Origin: Zoroaster sp. YZ-2022
Lineage: Eukaryota > Echinodermata > Asteroidea > Forcipulatida > Zoroasteridae
Assembly (NCBI GenBank): GCA_029582265.1
Contig: CM055823.1
Coordinates: 19,650,827-19,714,826 of the forward strand
DNA length: 64,000 bases
Direction of reading: 5' to 3'
Program-made: the position numbers and the translations under genes
Part shown: piece after piece, positions 24,081-34,520 of the stretch
Layout: each line of letters begins with the position of its first letter
How positions within the stretch are numbered: the stretch's first letter is position 1
Notes under the pieces: model-generated
Database searches by the model: none
What the model was told of the DNA's origin: nothing
What the model saw: the letters and a program-made list of their open reading frames with translations, nothing else

Positions 24081-24309
24081 GTTTTATAAATAGATTTTAT
24101 AATATTTTTTTTAAAACAACTTACAGGTAATTGTTAAGCAACCTATAGATTACCTACAAGTAATTAGTAAGTAACCCTACAGGTAATCTGAAATAACCTA
24201 CAAGTAATTAGTAAGTAACCTACAGTAACCTATAGATAACTTAACAACGACCTATGAGCAATTACCTAGTCACGTATGTCATAATCAGTAGGTTGATCCG
24301 TTTTTTAAA
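24081..24309. repeat. TACCTACAAGTAAT tandem repeat inside the Polinton
   Basis: Roughly 24,108-24,262 consists of imperfect copies of (A)ACCTACAGGTAAT and ACCTACAAGTAATTAGTAAGTA, about five to seven units of 13-35 bp. The words are near-palindromic. It is the only repeat array in the unique part of the element and separates the ATPase 3' end from the 51-codon ORF. Confidence 0.75.
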
Positions 24310-24879
24310 TTAATTTACAATGTTTAACTCGTTTAAATTTTTCATGAATTTCTATTCTTCTCTCTTTCGTCGGTATAACATCATTCTCAAGCATTTTTCG
24401 AATGAATCTCTATCTTTACAATAAAATAAACATACCCATTTGAGTTGCTCTCAAAATCTTTTAACACGCTATTATTTTTTGTGATAAAATCCAACAGCTG
24501 TGTTTAATGTGTCTCACGCTGAAAGCTAAACGCACTAACTCATGCTGTCGCGCGTTTGATTTTTTTTATATCGTAATTCTTTATTCGCGCTACAATCATC
24601 GATAATAAACAACGTTTCGTCTCCTTTAAACGTATCGCTATGAATTTTTATCGCTTCGTTTAACTCAACCTCTTTCTAAATCGTTAAAGTGCACGTTATT
24701 ATCATTATAAAACCAGCTTCTTTTTTATACGTATCATTGTCGGCTATAGTAAGGCATAAAATAACTATATATTCAAAATATTTAAAATATTCTTTTTCTA
24801 ATAAATTTAAAATAAATTCAGTTTTTCCACATCCAGTTTGCCCACAAATTAACGCAACGTGTGGATATTTTGGTAACAT
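24310..24879 (-). pseudogene. FtsK/HerA-like genome-packaging ATPase (Polinton)
   Basis: Would pump DNA into a capsid. It begins MLPKYPHVALICGQTGCGKT at 24,879: Walker A GQTGCGKTE lies within the first 25 residues, as is usual for these compact ATPases. Walker B is LFIIDDCSANKEL at about 24,585-24,625, in a frame shifted from the start. The C-terminal REQLKWVCLFYCKDRDSFE-like segment lies near 24,380-24,460. About 190-200 codons, a normal size. Two or more frame breaks lie near 24,690 and 24,540. It follows the capsid gene by about 45 bp in the same direction, as expected for a morphogenesis operon-like cluster. Confidence 0.9.
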
Positions 24880-24923
24880 TTGTTTTAAATTGAGACAAGA
24901 AAATACGCGTTAAATATACAACG

Positions 24924-25462
24924 CTATGAAATCGATGTTTTTGCGTCCATAATAATAAAAGTGTACATGTCTAGTACACCCGGTGCTTCCTCTTCTTTTT
25001 CTATTTGAATAGTAATTCCTAAGGATAATTTTTGTATTCGTCTTCCGCTTCCGTGTAAAACATTATCATCGCTCGTTCTCATATCAAAATAAACCGTATT
25101 TATGGAGTAAATAATGAGCTGGTTTAACGTTAGATAAATTTTAAGCACAACGATTCGTATAGCGTGTTGTTTATTAGAATCACCAAAATAGTTTGAAATT
25201 TCTTCGAAATGTTGATACCTTTGCATTCCGTTCGCGTAGAGTTGGGTCTTTACACCTTCGATAGTGATGGAAACTTGTTTGATTTTGGATTATAAATATA
25301 TTGCTTTCTTGTACGTTCGGTTCTTTGAATAAAACAATACTCTTTTCATACTTTTTGCGGCGACATTTAAATTTATAATCCACGTCGTATCTTTTTGTTT
25401 TAATTGCCTCGCGCTATGTCTTAATAAGCGATCAAATATTTCTCGTCTTACTATATTGATTT
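24924..25462 (-). pseudogene. Major capsid protein, C-terminal part
   Basis: The second part of the double-jelly-roll capsid gene. Visible stretches are RLLRHSARQLKQKDTTW, INLNVAAKSMKRVLFY (about 25,335-25,440), QRYQHFEEISNYFGDSNK (about 25,165-25,225) and the C-terminal EAPGVLDMYTFIIMDAKT at 24,924-24,990. The RLLRH...DTTW...KSxKRVL block and the YQHFxEI block are characteristic of Polinton MCPs. The reading frame changes at about 25,300 and 25,450. The rest of the gene lies beyond the piggyBac-type insertion, at 29,455-30,141. Confidence 0.85.
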
Positions 25463-25466
25463 TTAA
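25463..25466. other. TTAA target duplication, left
   Basis: TTAA directly precedes the CCCTTTCAA end of the inserted element; the matching TTAA is at 29,451. TTAA duplication is the hallmark of piggyBac transposition. Confidence 0.85.
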
Positions 25467-25939
25467 CCCTTTCAATACCGAGCTATATTTGATCAGTCAT
25501 GCCTTGGGTTGCTACCGGTTTTGCATAGCATGTTCAGTTCTTTACCAGAGACTTTTTAACAATTTTCAGTGTATAGCGCCCTCACTCAACAACATCATGA
25601 AGGCCACTCTTGCAAGTGACAACAAATAACTCCACAAGTATGACAAGAAAATATTGACCAATAAAATAAATACTTGTTTTGTGTTATGTAGGTGGTTCAT
25701 AAACCCCAACGTAATAGGTGATATATTTTAGGTTCAGGTGAAGAGGAATATGTTGCGGTAATTGCAAAATTATTGATTTTATTTCTGTGGCAAGCAGTAA
25801 AAAAGTTTAAATAGGAGGTTGCTCACATACCCACCCATCATTTCAAGATTGCTTACCACCAACCTACCCCTCCCCATTTTCCAATGTTGTGTGTGCTGGT
25901 GTGCGCACTGTCACTTCAACATTGAAATGAAGACAACAA

Positions 25940-28900
25940 AGAGAGAACAGGACCACAATCAAAATGTTTATCATCACACTATGTGAAACTTCTCAAGCAT
26001 GGCAGGAACACGTGTTTTGCTTTTGACACTGTTTAAAAATCATACGAAGCTTATTTCCTTGGCTTTTTGTGCCGCAAATGACACAGTTGCATTTTGCTGG
26101 GTGAGCAACATTGAAGCCTATGGGGGGTTCAACACAATCAAAACTTCCCATTGGGTAAATGTTTATCACACACATGAAACTTCTCAAAAGCATGGCAGAA
26201 CACATTGGCTTTTGACACTGTTTACAAATCATACGAGGTTTGTTTCGCACTTGTGGCTTTTGTCACTGCAAACAGACACAGTTGCGCCTTTTGCTGGGCT
26301 CACTTCTCCCGGGATAATATTCTGCTCGAAAGACACGATGGCTCATTGGTGTGCTTTGCTCGGTTGTGCTTCCAGGTGGAAAGAAGTTCATTGACCACCT
26401 TCACGCGGAAATCAAGCTCTGTCAAGTCTGCTGGACTTTGCGGAATTCGGTTGTAGACGGGACAGCAGTAGCGTTCGCAAACCAGATGTCAAGAATGGCC
26501 ACGACGAAATTTCTCTTTCTCCACCATTTCAGCGATCTATGGTGGTGTGTATAATCACTTAACACACCTGGTTGCGATGTCGTCGATCGATCTGTCCACC
26601 CATGTGAAGAGTTGGGTGGATGATCTGACTGCTGAGAAACGGTGAGGTTTTTGATTTGGTACGAAGTGGGCTCAGTGCTGTATTGCGCACGCACATTCTG
26701 CATTTAGTGTCCAGTTTCAGACTGCAGTCACCATGAAAATTAATCAGAGGGAGGTTGGCACACGCTTGCGTAGCATGTCCTGCCAAACAACATAGTTGCC
26801 CTGCTTTGTATTTGTATAAGTCTCATCTGCGCGAGAGGTTTCATCGCCTTTATTCATGCGGGAAACGTGGCGGTACAATGAAGCGGCGGGCGAACTTTGA
26901 ACAGTTTGTCACAGGGAGGTCATCATCCATTTCAGCTCTTTGGGGTTTACGGCAACCTCGGAAAAATCTCGCGGTGCGTCCGTCGGTATGCCGGGTACAT
27001 GGTTCCGATGAGTAAACGGGACCCTAGAACTGTGACAGACGGACGGGCTGGTGTTGCCAATTGTCCATGAAAACAAAATGTCCCTTATGTTCAGTCCTTG
27101 CAGTAATTTCGATGACTACTTTGTCAGATGAAGGTTAGTGGATGGTTTGCTGCTGCATAAGCAATTGAGGATGTATGGAATTGGTACGATGTGGGCTCTG
27201 AACCAGTGAGCACCTTCCGCACATGTGTGCCAGTTTCAGACTCGTTCAATGAAAACATTTAATCCAAACTTGGCGAACTTGCGTGGCATGTACTGTTTAA
27301 AACCAGTCGGCGCTAGCTTTATCACTTAGTCTCATCAGCGAGAGGGTTTCGTGGGTTTATATATGCGACGAAACAATGGCGAACTGATGAAGCAGCGGGC
27401 GAACTGGGCGGTTGTCACGGGGAGAGTCATCATCCATTCAGCTCTGTTGTTGGCAACGGAAAAATCAGGAGTGCGTCAAATCGGTTGCGGGAACGCGTTG
27501 ATGAGTACACAGGACTTCGCAGAACTTCAGACCTGGACAGTGCACTTGGCGTAGCGTGGCCTTTTGTTGATGCCCATACACAGAAGCAAGGCACAAAAAT
27601 GCCATCATCTCAGGGATATCCGTTGGGTCAGGCATGCTGATGATTGGCTGCATCTGCGCCCAGCGTTTGGTCAGCATAGCGATTGGTCTCCTGTCACGCA
27701 TCAACTTCCCACTGCCCTGACAGCAAGAACGGTTGAAAGATCTGCCCAGGCGAGAGGTTACTGAAATCTTCCGGTACATCCGAGTCTCTTCAGTAAAGTT
27801 CATAGGGGTCGCTTCATAAACAGTATGGGAGGTTGCTTTATGCCATCCAGACCTGAAGTATGAGTATTGAAACATGTATGATGGTGCTATGGAATTAAGG
27901 CACATTTCTTGATGATACCATAATACAACATTAGCCTTTTTCAGATATGGCTGACACAATGGGAGGGCACTATATGATTTGGGTGTAAAGAACTTTGGCA
28001 GTTATTTACTTTTGGCAATGCTCAACAAAACCATCATCGGAAATTTATGCATAGTCCACTTTTCTTGAAAATGACAGCACACCAGGTGCTTTTTTGTATG
28101 ACCTTCCTGTGTTATCTAATCTCGATATGGTTAGATGGGGGTGCAGAGTCAACTCTGTCCAATCAACTCTGTCCAGATGGTACAATGCAAAGCCAATTAA
28201 AGTAAATAGGCTGTATTCTTGGTCGAAGAGGGTGCTGTAACGTTTTGGGCACGAACACACACCCCGCCGAGTTGGACCGGAGTTGACCTGGGACAGAGTT
28301 GACTCGAAACCTTAGATGGCACTGAAATGTTAAAATGCTCTTATGATAGATCAAAAGATGATGCAACTTGCTAGAGGATGCCACTTGCTCTACGGTAAGG
28401 CAGTGACATCCTCATCATTCATTCACTGATATGGTGCAAGAAGTTCTAAGTTAAGGCCGACTCTGCATTTATACTGCACACTTTTTGGGACAAACTTTGT
28501 GATTTTATTCATGTCTTTTTTTCTTGCATAGTAAAAAATCAGATTAATTCAAATATTATGAATTTCGTTAGAAGGCAATTGGTAAACCAGATTCCCCGGA
28601 TCTAATGTCAACGTAAGTCGGACCTTACTAGATCCATCCTACATAAAAAAAGCCATTTCACCTGCAATATTTGGCAAATTAAGTTAATTACATTCCAACG
28701 TAAGATAATTCTTTGAAATTACTTGAACAGTTAATATTCTTTGAAATGCCATTCCATCCATCATTCCTTTGAAAGAAAAACATTTTTCTTCTGAGGATCA
28801 GGAAAGTCTGACTGAGGTCTGGAGGATCCGACTTTCAGTTTCACCAACACCCTTTAGAAAAAAAAAATAAAAAGTAGGCCTTCTAGGGACTACATTCAGA

Positions 28901-29135
28901 AAGTATGCAAACATGTTTGGCTCTTTTAATCAGTAACGTTAGCCAATTGGATCAATTATGTGAAAGTTTTCAGCTACGTCTTAAGGCCTACCTGAAGTTC
29001 TGCTTATTTGATGACCTTGGTGGGTGTGTGACAAACTCTTCTTCACTTTCTTCTGATGTGGATGAGGAGGACTGGTCATCGGATATTTCTGAACCACTAT
29101 CCGCGAATATTTCGTCAAAATTTCAGCGTCATCCA
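25940..29135 (-). pseudogene. piggyBac-family transposase (PGBD-like), decayed
   Basis: The family cuts and pastes at TTAA with a DDE/D RNase H-like domain and a C-terminal cysteine-rich domain. Near 29,000-29,135 an acidic N-terminus is visible (FDEIFADSGSEISDDQSSSS, then TSEESEEEF). Around 26,470-26,560 the conserved HHRSLKWWRKRNF and AILDIWFANA match the end of the catalytic domain. At 25,990-26,260 cysteine pairs of the C-terminal domain are seen twice (CVICGTKSQGNKLRMIFKQC and MICKQCQK). Between 26.7 and 28.4 kb the frame is scrambled and partly duplicated, and catalytic aspartates are not identifiable. The coding span (3.2 kb) exceeds the roughly 1.8 kb expected, owing to internal duplications or introns. 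Confidence 0.75.
25990..27490. repeat. Internal direct duplications in the piggyBac element
   Basis: Two pairs. About 25,983-26,105 and 26,165-26,290 share GTGAAACTTCTCAAGCATGG-like sequence, TTTTGACACTGTTTA and AATCATACGA, covering the Cys-rich domain. About 26,745-27,000 and 27,260-27,490 share TGCGTRGCATGT, AGCGGCGGGCGAACT-like words and GTCATCATCCATT. Spacings are about 180 and 510 bp. They are either real tandem duplications or misassembly. Confidence 0.6.
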
Positions 29136-29450
29136 TGGCTAGCGGTCGACTGTCAGCTGTAAAAACAACTAAGTGAGCGTCGGTCACGCAAAAGCTAAAC
29201 TTTATATAGAGACGCGAAAATCATTCATACTGACGCGCATGGCTGGCGCACGCGCATGTATTGTCCTGATATTGATTAATCGTGCCAACGTAAAGTGGGG
29301 CGCTATTTACATTTTCAGTTACAGGTTTCGGGCGTTGTGCCGGAGAGGGCCTTGGGAACAAAAGGTAGTGAATTACCGTGACATAGCGTCCCTTTGGTAA
29401 GAACGTACATTCCACATTGAGCACAGGTGGCACGTTTGGGGTTGAAAGGG

Positions 29451-29454
29451 TTAA
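29451..29454. other. TTAA target duplication, right
   Basis: TTAA follows the terminal TTGAAAGGG of the inserted element. Together with the TTAA at 25,463 it marks the target site in the capsid gene. Confidence 0.85.
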
Positions 29455-30141
29455 TCGTTCGAGCGAGTTCTGGCGAACTAACGACTTGATATTCTAAAGA
29501 GATTTTGTTTATGATATATTTTGCATTCTCATCGGTACTTTTAATTACGCTAGAAAAATCATTAAACTTAAGATCGTAAGTCAATTGATCCCCGATACCC
29601 GATTGATAGTAGGGTTGATGCGAAGACAACAATTCAAAATCGAGCGGAATGTAATATCTATTTTTATACGTATCCGCGATAGCTTTATCTTCTCCGTTAG
29701 CTGAAACATCTTTATCGCTTGCGTCTATCCTTAATTTAGTTACGTTTGCATTTTCAATTCCTTGATATACTAAATACTCGCGTTGTGCGGTCGTTAACCA
29801 TTCGTCTTTAAAACAATTGTATACATCCGCATTGTCTAATGAAAATATTGGGTTTCCTTCCATTTTAATCACTATACTCTTTATAATCGCTCTTCCTATA
29901 TTTTGTACCAACGTTCTAGTATCATCATCCGCGCTAACGAGTTCAATATTAAAAGCTAATTTAACCGTATTTGGAACGATAACGTCGTCTATTCCTAAAT
30001 TTGGTAAACATACCGTTAATACTTGATTTTCTGTAATCGTGCTCGGATTATTTGTAATACTTCTTTTACGCGATCCTTTATACCTCTCTGTTCTCTTATT
30101 CTCCTGTATGGATCTAACACATCTCCGTACGCATTCGCCAT
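29455..30141 (-). pseudogene. Major capsid protein, N-terminal part
   Basis: The first part of the double-jelly-roll major capsid gene. It starts MANAYGDVLDPYRRIREQ at 30,141. After a frame change near 30,050 and another near 29,920 it continues as NIGRAIIKSIVIKMEG, DNADVYNCFKDEWLT and NRYYIPLDFELLSSHQPYYQ, ending in SSPELARTI at the TTAA. The FKDxWLTxxQRxxxxYQGI and PLDFELLxxHxPYY patterns are typical of Polinton/adintovirus MCPs. The two parts amount to about 410 codons, somewhat shorter than the usual 450-600. The gene is divergent from that at 30,192, with a 50-bp AT-rich space between them. Confidence 0.88.
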
Positions 30142-30191
30142 AGTTTATATTTAGCGACTATAAAATATTTTTTAATAAAAGTAATTGTAAA
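30142..30191. promoter_or_regulatory. Divergent promoter region between capsid gene and 30,192 gene
   Basis: The 50-bp gap holds TTTATATTTA facing the capsid gene and ACTATAAAATATTTTTTAAT facing the rightward gene. Similar TATAAA/TATAAAT words lie 5-30 bp before many start codons in this element. The assignment is inferred from position. Confidence 0.45.
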
Positions 30192-30635
30192 ATGGTATCT
30201 GTAGCGATGATGATTGGAGGCGCGCTAGTCAACGCGTTAGCATTTACCGGTAGTAATTTTTTATTTAGTAATTTTCGAAATAATGACGCTCAAGAAGAAC
30301 GTAAAAGACACGATTTAGCGTTAGAACAACTTTCAAAAGCTAGAGATGAATTTAGTAAAAAGCGTTTAAAATATCTAGATTATTTAAACGAGAAATTACA
30401 AAAAGAATCGAGCGCCGTAAAAACGTTTAGTAACATTGATGAAGCGATGAATGAATATTATAATATAAGTGGTGAACGAATGTATTTACCTCAAAACTTA
30501 CATAACGAACCTCGACTAGAAGATTTTTACGTTCCTAGCCAAGATCAAAAAACGCGAGAAATTTTATTTATAGTACTAGGCATGAGTATAGTAGGTTACG
30601 CGAGTTATAAATTATTAAAAAAAGATAAAAAGTAA
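30192..30635 (+). CDS. Polinton protein with two terminal hydrophobic segments
   Basis: An intact frame of 147 residues, one of the few undamaged genes here. It begins MVSVAMMIGGALVNALAF, a hydrophobic N-terminus. Residues about 35-85 are highly charged and helical (coiled-coil-like, with KARDEFSKKRLKYLDYLNEK). Residues about 123-140 form a transmembrane segment (ILFIVLGMSIVGYASY) before a short Lys-rich tail. It could be a virion membrane or scaffold-like component. Similar small proteins occur next to the capsid gene in other Polintons, but I know no assigned function. The next gene begins 3 bp after its stop codon. Confidence 0.75.
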   Translation: MVSVAMMIGGALVNALAFTGSNFLFSNFRNNDAQEERKRHDLALEQLSKARDEFSKKRLKYLDYLNEKLQKESSAVKTFSNIDEAMNEYYNISGERMYLPQNLHNEPRLEDFYVPSQDQKTREILFIVLGMSIVGYASYKLLKKDKK

Positions 30636-30637
30636 TA

Positions 30638-32025
30638 ATGGCGGAAGGGGGTAAAAATGGCGGAAGGGGGTATGATGATATACAGATGGAAGATTTTAAT
30701 CGTGATGATAATATACAAGATGATGAACATGTGCAAGAAACAAATATCGACGTTCAACAAACGTTATATAATTGGGAGATGCCTAGTCACGTCGGTGACT
30801 CGGACTATATAAAAATAAAGAAAGATGCCGTCAATGCATTTACAAACATTTAAAGAGTCCAAACGCTGTAAAAACTATAGTAGATTTGAATATCGTTACT
30901 CTGTACTTTGGTTTATAAAAGATGATGGCCAACAAATACGGTTAAGTAACCAAAAACGAGGAACATTTTGGCAACAAATACTTTAAAAATGTAGATAAAA
31001 GATATTTTTACGAACTTTATAATAAACCAAAAATACCTAAAAGATACGAGAAAAAAGCGAGTGAAACTTTAAAAAGCTAGAATCACCAGTAGTCGTCGTC
31101 GATAAAACGCCTCTTCGTAGAGATATACCGCACGAGTTACCAACTACACCTCAAGAAGAGGATTACTATTACAGCAATGGTGGTATTCAGCTGGGTGATG
31201 TACGAGATGAATACGAGTACGACTACGATGGTACTACTTTACAAAGCGATGCAAGTAAATAATACAATCGAAGATTTTCTTGATTTTCTTGCGCAAGATG
31301 CATCGACTCAAGAGGAAATGAATGTATGGCGTGAAATAAGGGGTTACGCGGATCTTATGAAAACGGCGCAAGGACATGAATTAAAATTTAAAGCTGAATT
31401 GTATGCGCGAAACAAAGAATTAATCGAAATTAGAATTAAACGAATCGCCAACGATGATGTAGGAGATGAAAATGCGATAGAACAACTCGTACAACGAGGC
31501 GAGAATTAGTAGACGAAATTCTCGAGTATAAAAACAAATTGTTGAGTTTGATTATGAAAATAGTAGTCAAATCAATAGAATAAAAGAAACGTTATATAAA
31601 ATGAAATATATAGATGAAACGTTAGGTGAAAAATTTAAACTTTATTTAGAGAACAGGTATAACGATCGTTAGTATATTAACAGCTTTTAGTATAGCGATT
31701 GCTTTTATAGTCGAAGCGATTAGTAATGCCGTAAATTCAGTTATACCTAAACCTATTACCCCTACACCTACACCGGAATAGCGGCGGCGTAAAGTGGATA
31801 CAACAAACATTAAAACATCTAGCGAATACATTATCTAAACTAGGAGCAGCTTTAGCCGCTTTACCGGCTATTATAGGTAGTATAATAAATTGGTTATTGA
31901 CTACTATTTCAAAAGTAGTATCGTGGACGGCTGAACATTTTATGGTTAGCTTTGACGGGAGTTTGTGTTTTAATTTTAACATATATGCAGAAAACATTAC
32001 GGTAAAAATAATTCATAAATCATAA
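30638..32025 (+). pseudogene. Polinton late protein, acidic with C-terminal hydrophobic region
   Basis: Starts MAEGGKNGGRGYDDIQMEDF, 3 bp after the preceding stop. Readable segments, in changing frames, are TLYNWEMPSHVGDSDYIKIK (about 30,765), DKTPLRRDIPHELPTTPQEE (about 31,100), EDFLDFLAQDASTQEEMNVW (about 31,270), a helical charged region to 31,509, a hydrophobic segment ITIVSILTAFSIAIAFIVEA (about 31,660), a Pro/Thr linker PKPITPTPTPE and a second hydrophobic stretch ALAALPAIIGSIINWLLTTI (about 31,850). About 460 codons. The layout matches a protein repeatedly found in invertebrate Polintons. Two C-terminal membrane-active segments suggest a membrane role, by inference. At least five frame breaks. 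Confidence 0.7.
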
Positions 32026-32039
32026 TACCTAGTCCATAA

Positions 32040-33338
32040 AATCGCAAAACCGAGTATTAATGAATTTTTCTTCTTTATGATTGTCAACACTGTCTGGTTC
32101 TTGCGCAGATAGTGTTGTCGTATCATTAGATTCTTCTACGATGTAACGGTAATTGTACACCTTTACTATCGCTTGAAATTAAAAGTGGTAAAGGAACGGG
32201 TTCTGAATTTAGATCTAAATTTGAACCTAAAGATAAATCACTCGTCGCGATTAATAAATTATTGTTGTATCCCTCATAATTATTTATTCGTAAATTCATA
32301 TCACTAGGCATCATGTATAAATTTTCTCCGATACAAAGGTTTAATTGCGAACGAGCGTATTGTAAAACATCTTGATAGCGTTGAATAGAAGATTGTAAAT
32401 CAACTGGAGAATTAATCTCTGCATTTACTATATTTATAAATTCACGCTGCGCGTCTAAACCAGTACCACTTGCTAAAAAAGAAGTTTTTGCTCGCGCTTG
32501 AGCTCCTAAAATCGCGTAAACGTACGTTCTTATAGAATCGTTAACTCGTTCCGTGCCAATATCTGTAAAACCTCGAGCTAATTTAGAATCGAGTATGTAT
32601 TTAACAACCTCGTTCAGCTTCTAAAGATTGTTCTATATAATCGATCGTTATATAATCTATGTGAGCTTAAACTTTTTGAGCTGCAACATCTTCAAGGTCT
32701 TAAATTTCATATTTATTTTTGGGTTATACTTACCGTTAATAAAGAGTATTGATAAAATTTTACCCGGTACAGCCTTATACACGCCGCTTTTTATATATAT
32801 TCATAAGCCGTACCTAAACCCTCAGAATTTACATCTATTCGTTGTCGCCATTGAAGATCTGGCGATGCGTGAAATTTTCTACATAGATTATAATACGCGT
32901 TAATGTCTATATTATTTTCAAACGCGCTCCAAATTGGATTCAAAGTTTCGGGAATACTCGCTTCTTTTAGTATTCGTCTAATTTGATAATAGACGTGAAA
33001 CAACAAAACAAACTACGAATCATCGGGTCTGAATAGTATAAATGTTTGTAACTCACGCCACAACCCGTCGTGCTACACCACGTTGCAAAATATATTTGAT
33101 TTTGATAAAACGGTTTAGGAACAAATCTCCATCGACGTACATCTAAGAAATTATAAACGCGAGGCAACCTGTAATTTTGAAAAGGATTACTCAGTAGTAC
33201 GTTAAAAAACTCGTTTTCGTTAACGTAAATATCTAGACTCGTTAAATCGCTAGCGACGAAGCTAATTGGCGCGTTAAAATTTCCAGATGTTGAATACCGT
33301 TTTGATAAATTACTCTTCAACGCTAATGGAAACGTCAT
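32040..33338 (-). pseudogene. Polinton conserved protein, unknown
   Basis: Starts MTFPLALKSNLSKRYSTSGN at 33,338, with AT-rich TATAATTTTATTATAATAAA upstream. The first 110 residues are intact and contain DLTSLDIYVNENEFFNVLLS and STTGCGVSYKHLYYSDP. After frame changes it continues as FHVYYQIRRILKEASIPETL (about 33,000-32,940) and, further on, an all-frame mixture including SLEAE and DIGTERVND near 32,520-32,640. About 430 codons. The order and size recall a recurring Polinton gene; I cannot assign a function. It lies convergent with the 30,638 gene and divergent from the 33,373 gene. Confidence 0.6.
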
Positions 33339-33372
33339 TTTATTATAATAAAATTATAAACTTTAAATATAA

Positions 33373-34043
33373 ATGTATCATACCTTTGAAATGAAAATTG
33401 AAAAAAATGGAGGAATGATTAAATTAAACGACGCTATCGATAATCGCGCAAATAATCTTAAAATAGCATTACTTAGCGCAAACATTTGGGTAGGGTATTA
33501 CAACGTACGTTAAAAAGAAAAAATAATTTATCGTACAGAGGGTGAACAAGATGTCGTCTCGCTCGTTGAACCGGGCTACAACATTAACGAAATTATCAAA
33601 TTTGTAATAAAAAGCACCGTGGATCACGTTTGATATTGATAAATCAACGGTTGTCTTTTTGTTAAGTTTAACTGATGAAAACAAATCCGTAAAATTTTCA
33701 TCCGGATTAGCTAATTTACTCGGCTTTCATAATGAATTTCCAACCGTAGGAGAATATAGTAAAAAAAATCGATATACATCTTTTTAAAATTTTATACATT
33801 CATTGCGATCAAATTTTAACGACCGATAATTATTACAACGGTGGCCTTGGCACTCTTTTAAACGTTTTCCCTTGCAAAACACATTATTCGGAGATAGTAT
33901 GTGGAAGGAATATAACAGACCATCGTTTAAAAAATTAAAGATGGTACTTTTTGATGCATTGAGCTTTAAAATTAAAGATTCAAAAAGGTAGAGATATAAA
34001 TAATCATGGTTTTCCTATTATTTTAAATATAGAACTTATATAA
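33373..34043 (+). pseudogene. Possible minor (penton-like) capsid protein of Polinton
   Basis: Starts MYHTFEMKIEKNGGMIKLND and reads, across frame changes, ALLSANIWVGYYNVR, YRTEGEQDVVSLVEPGYNIN, a segment containing FSSDESKLN, FYTFIAIKF/IYIHCDQI near 33,795 and NNHGFPIILNIELI at the end (34,043). The alternation of short beta-like stretches and the length (about 220 codons) fit the single-jelly-roll minor capsid protein found in Polintons, and its place among late genes agrees. That assignment rests on layout and recollection of family pattern, not on an alignment. Confidence 0.5.
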
Positions 34044-34045
34044 AT

Positions 34046-34482
34046 ATGGCAGTATTTATGGACCTGGTTACGTAGACGAATTTGTTTCGTCTAGTAGAGT
34101 CGTTGCTAATATTAATAGAGATAGTGAAATTTTTGAACATCATGGATATCTAAACAAAGATGAAATTTTACAAACTGTACCTCTAGTGGAAAAATTTAAC
34201 GTTGTACTCGGATGGCATACTCATTTTAAACAACCTTTTTTTATGTTTAACATTTCACCCACATACTGTAGTATTTTTACACAATTTATTAAAACTGATA
34301 GTTTTGTTACACATTCAACGACGCGTGATTATGCGGCTAACGTTTATTACATTCCTTCTCCCGAAATGAAACATCTCAAGTACGAAATGTGTTTTAAAAT
34401 ACGAAACAATCAAACAGTTTTTGTAGAAGCTACCTTTTTCGGCGCATTAAATTCTAAAATATGTTTTAATATAAAAATTTAA
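34046..34482 (+). CDS. Polinton late protein, tandem paralogue 1
   Basis: ATG at 34,046 follows the preceding stop by 2 bp. One base is lost within the first three codons; afterwards the frame is open to 34,482. The N-terminal block IYGPGYVDEFVSSSRVVANI recurs in the next gene. The C-terminal 98 residues (FNVVLGWHTHFKQPFFMFNI, TTRDYAANVYYIPSPEMKHL, FVEATFFGALNSKICFNIKI) look like an all-beta domain. About 145 residues. No family is recognised. Confidence 0.6.
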
Positions 34483-34520
34483 AGTTTACCGTTAAATTAA
34501 ATATTTATACTAATATAAAT

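Larger units (their letters stand above)
25467..29450 (-). mobile_element. piggyBac-type transposon inserted in the capsid gene
   Basis: A 3,984-bp insertion with perfect 9-bp inverted ends CCCTTTCAA, flanked by TTAA on both sides, and carrying a decayed piggyBac transposase on the minus strand. The sequence on each side is continuous capsid gene, so the insertion point is exact. The base composition is less AT-rich than the Polinton around it. Beyond the 9 bp the ends diverge (TACCGAGC against CCCCAAAC). Confidence 0.9.

Noticed and set aside
24081..24309. CRISPR-like array
   Set aside because: The units are short, imperfect, near-palindromic and have no regular unique spacers, and this is animal DNA.
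29315..29454. Extension of the capsid frame into a Cys-containing tail (CAQCG)
   Set aside because: The extension lies beyond TTAA, inside the piggyBac element, so it is read-through into foreign sequence and not part of the capsid protein.
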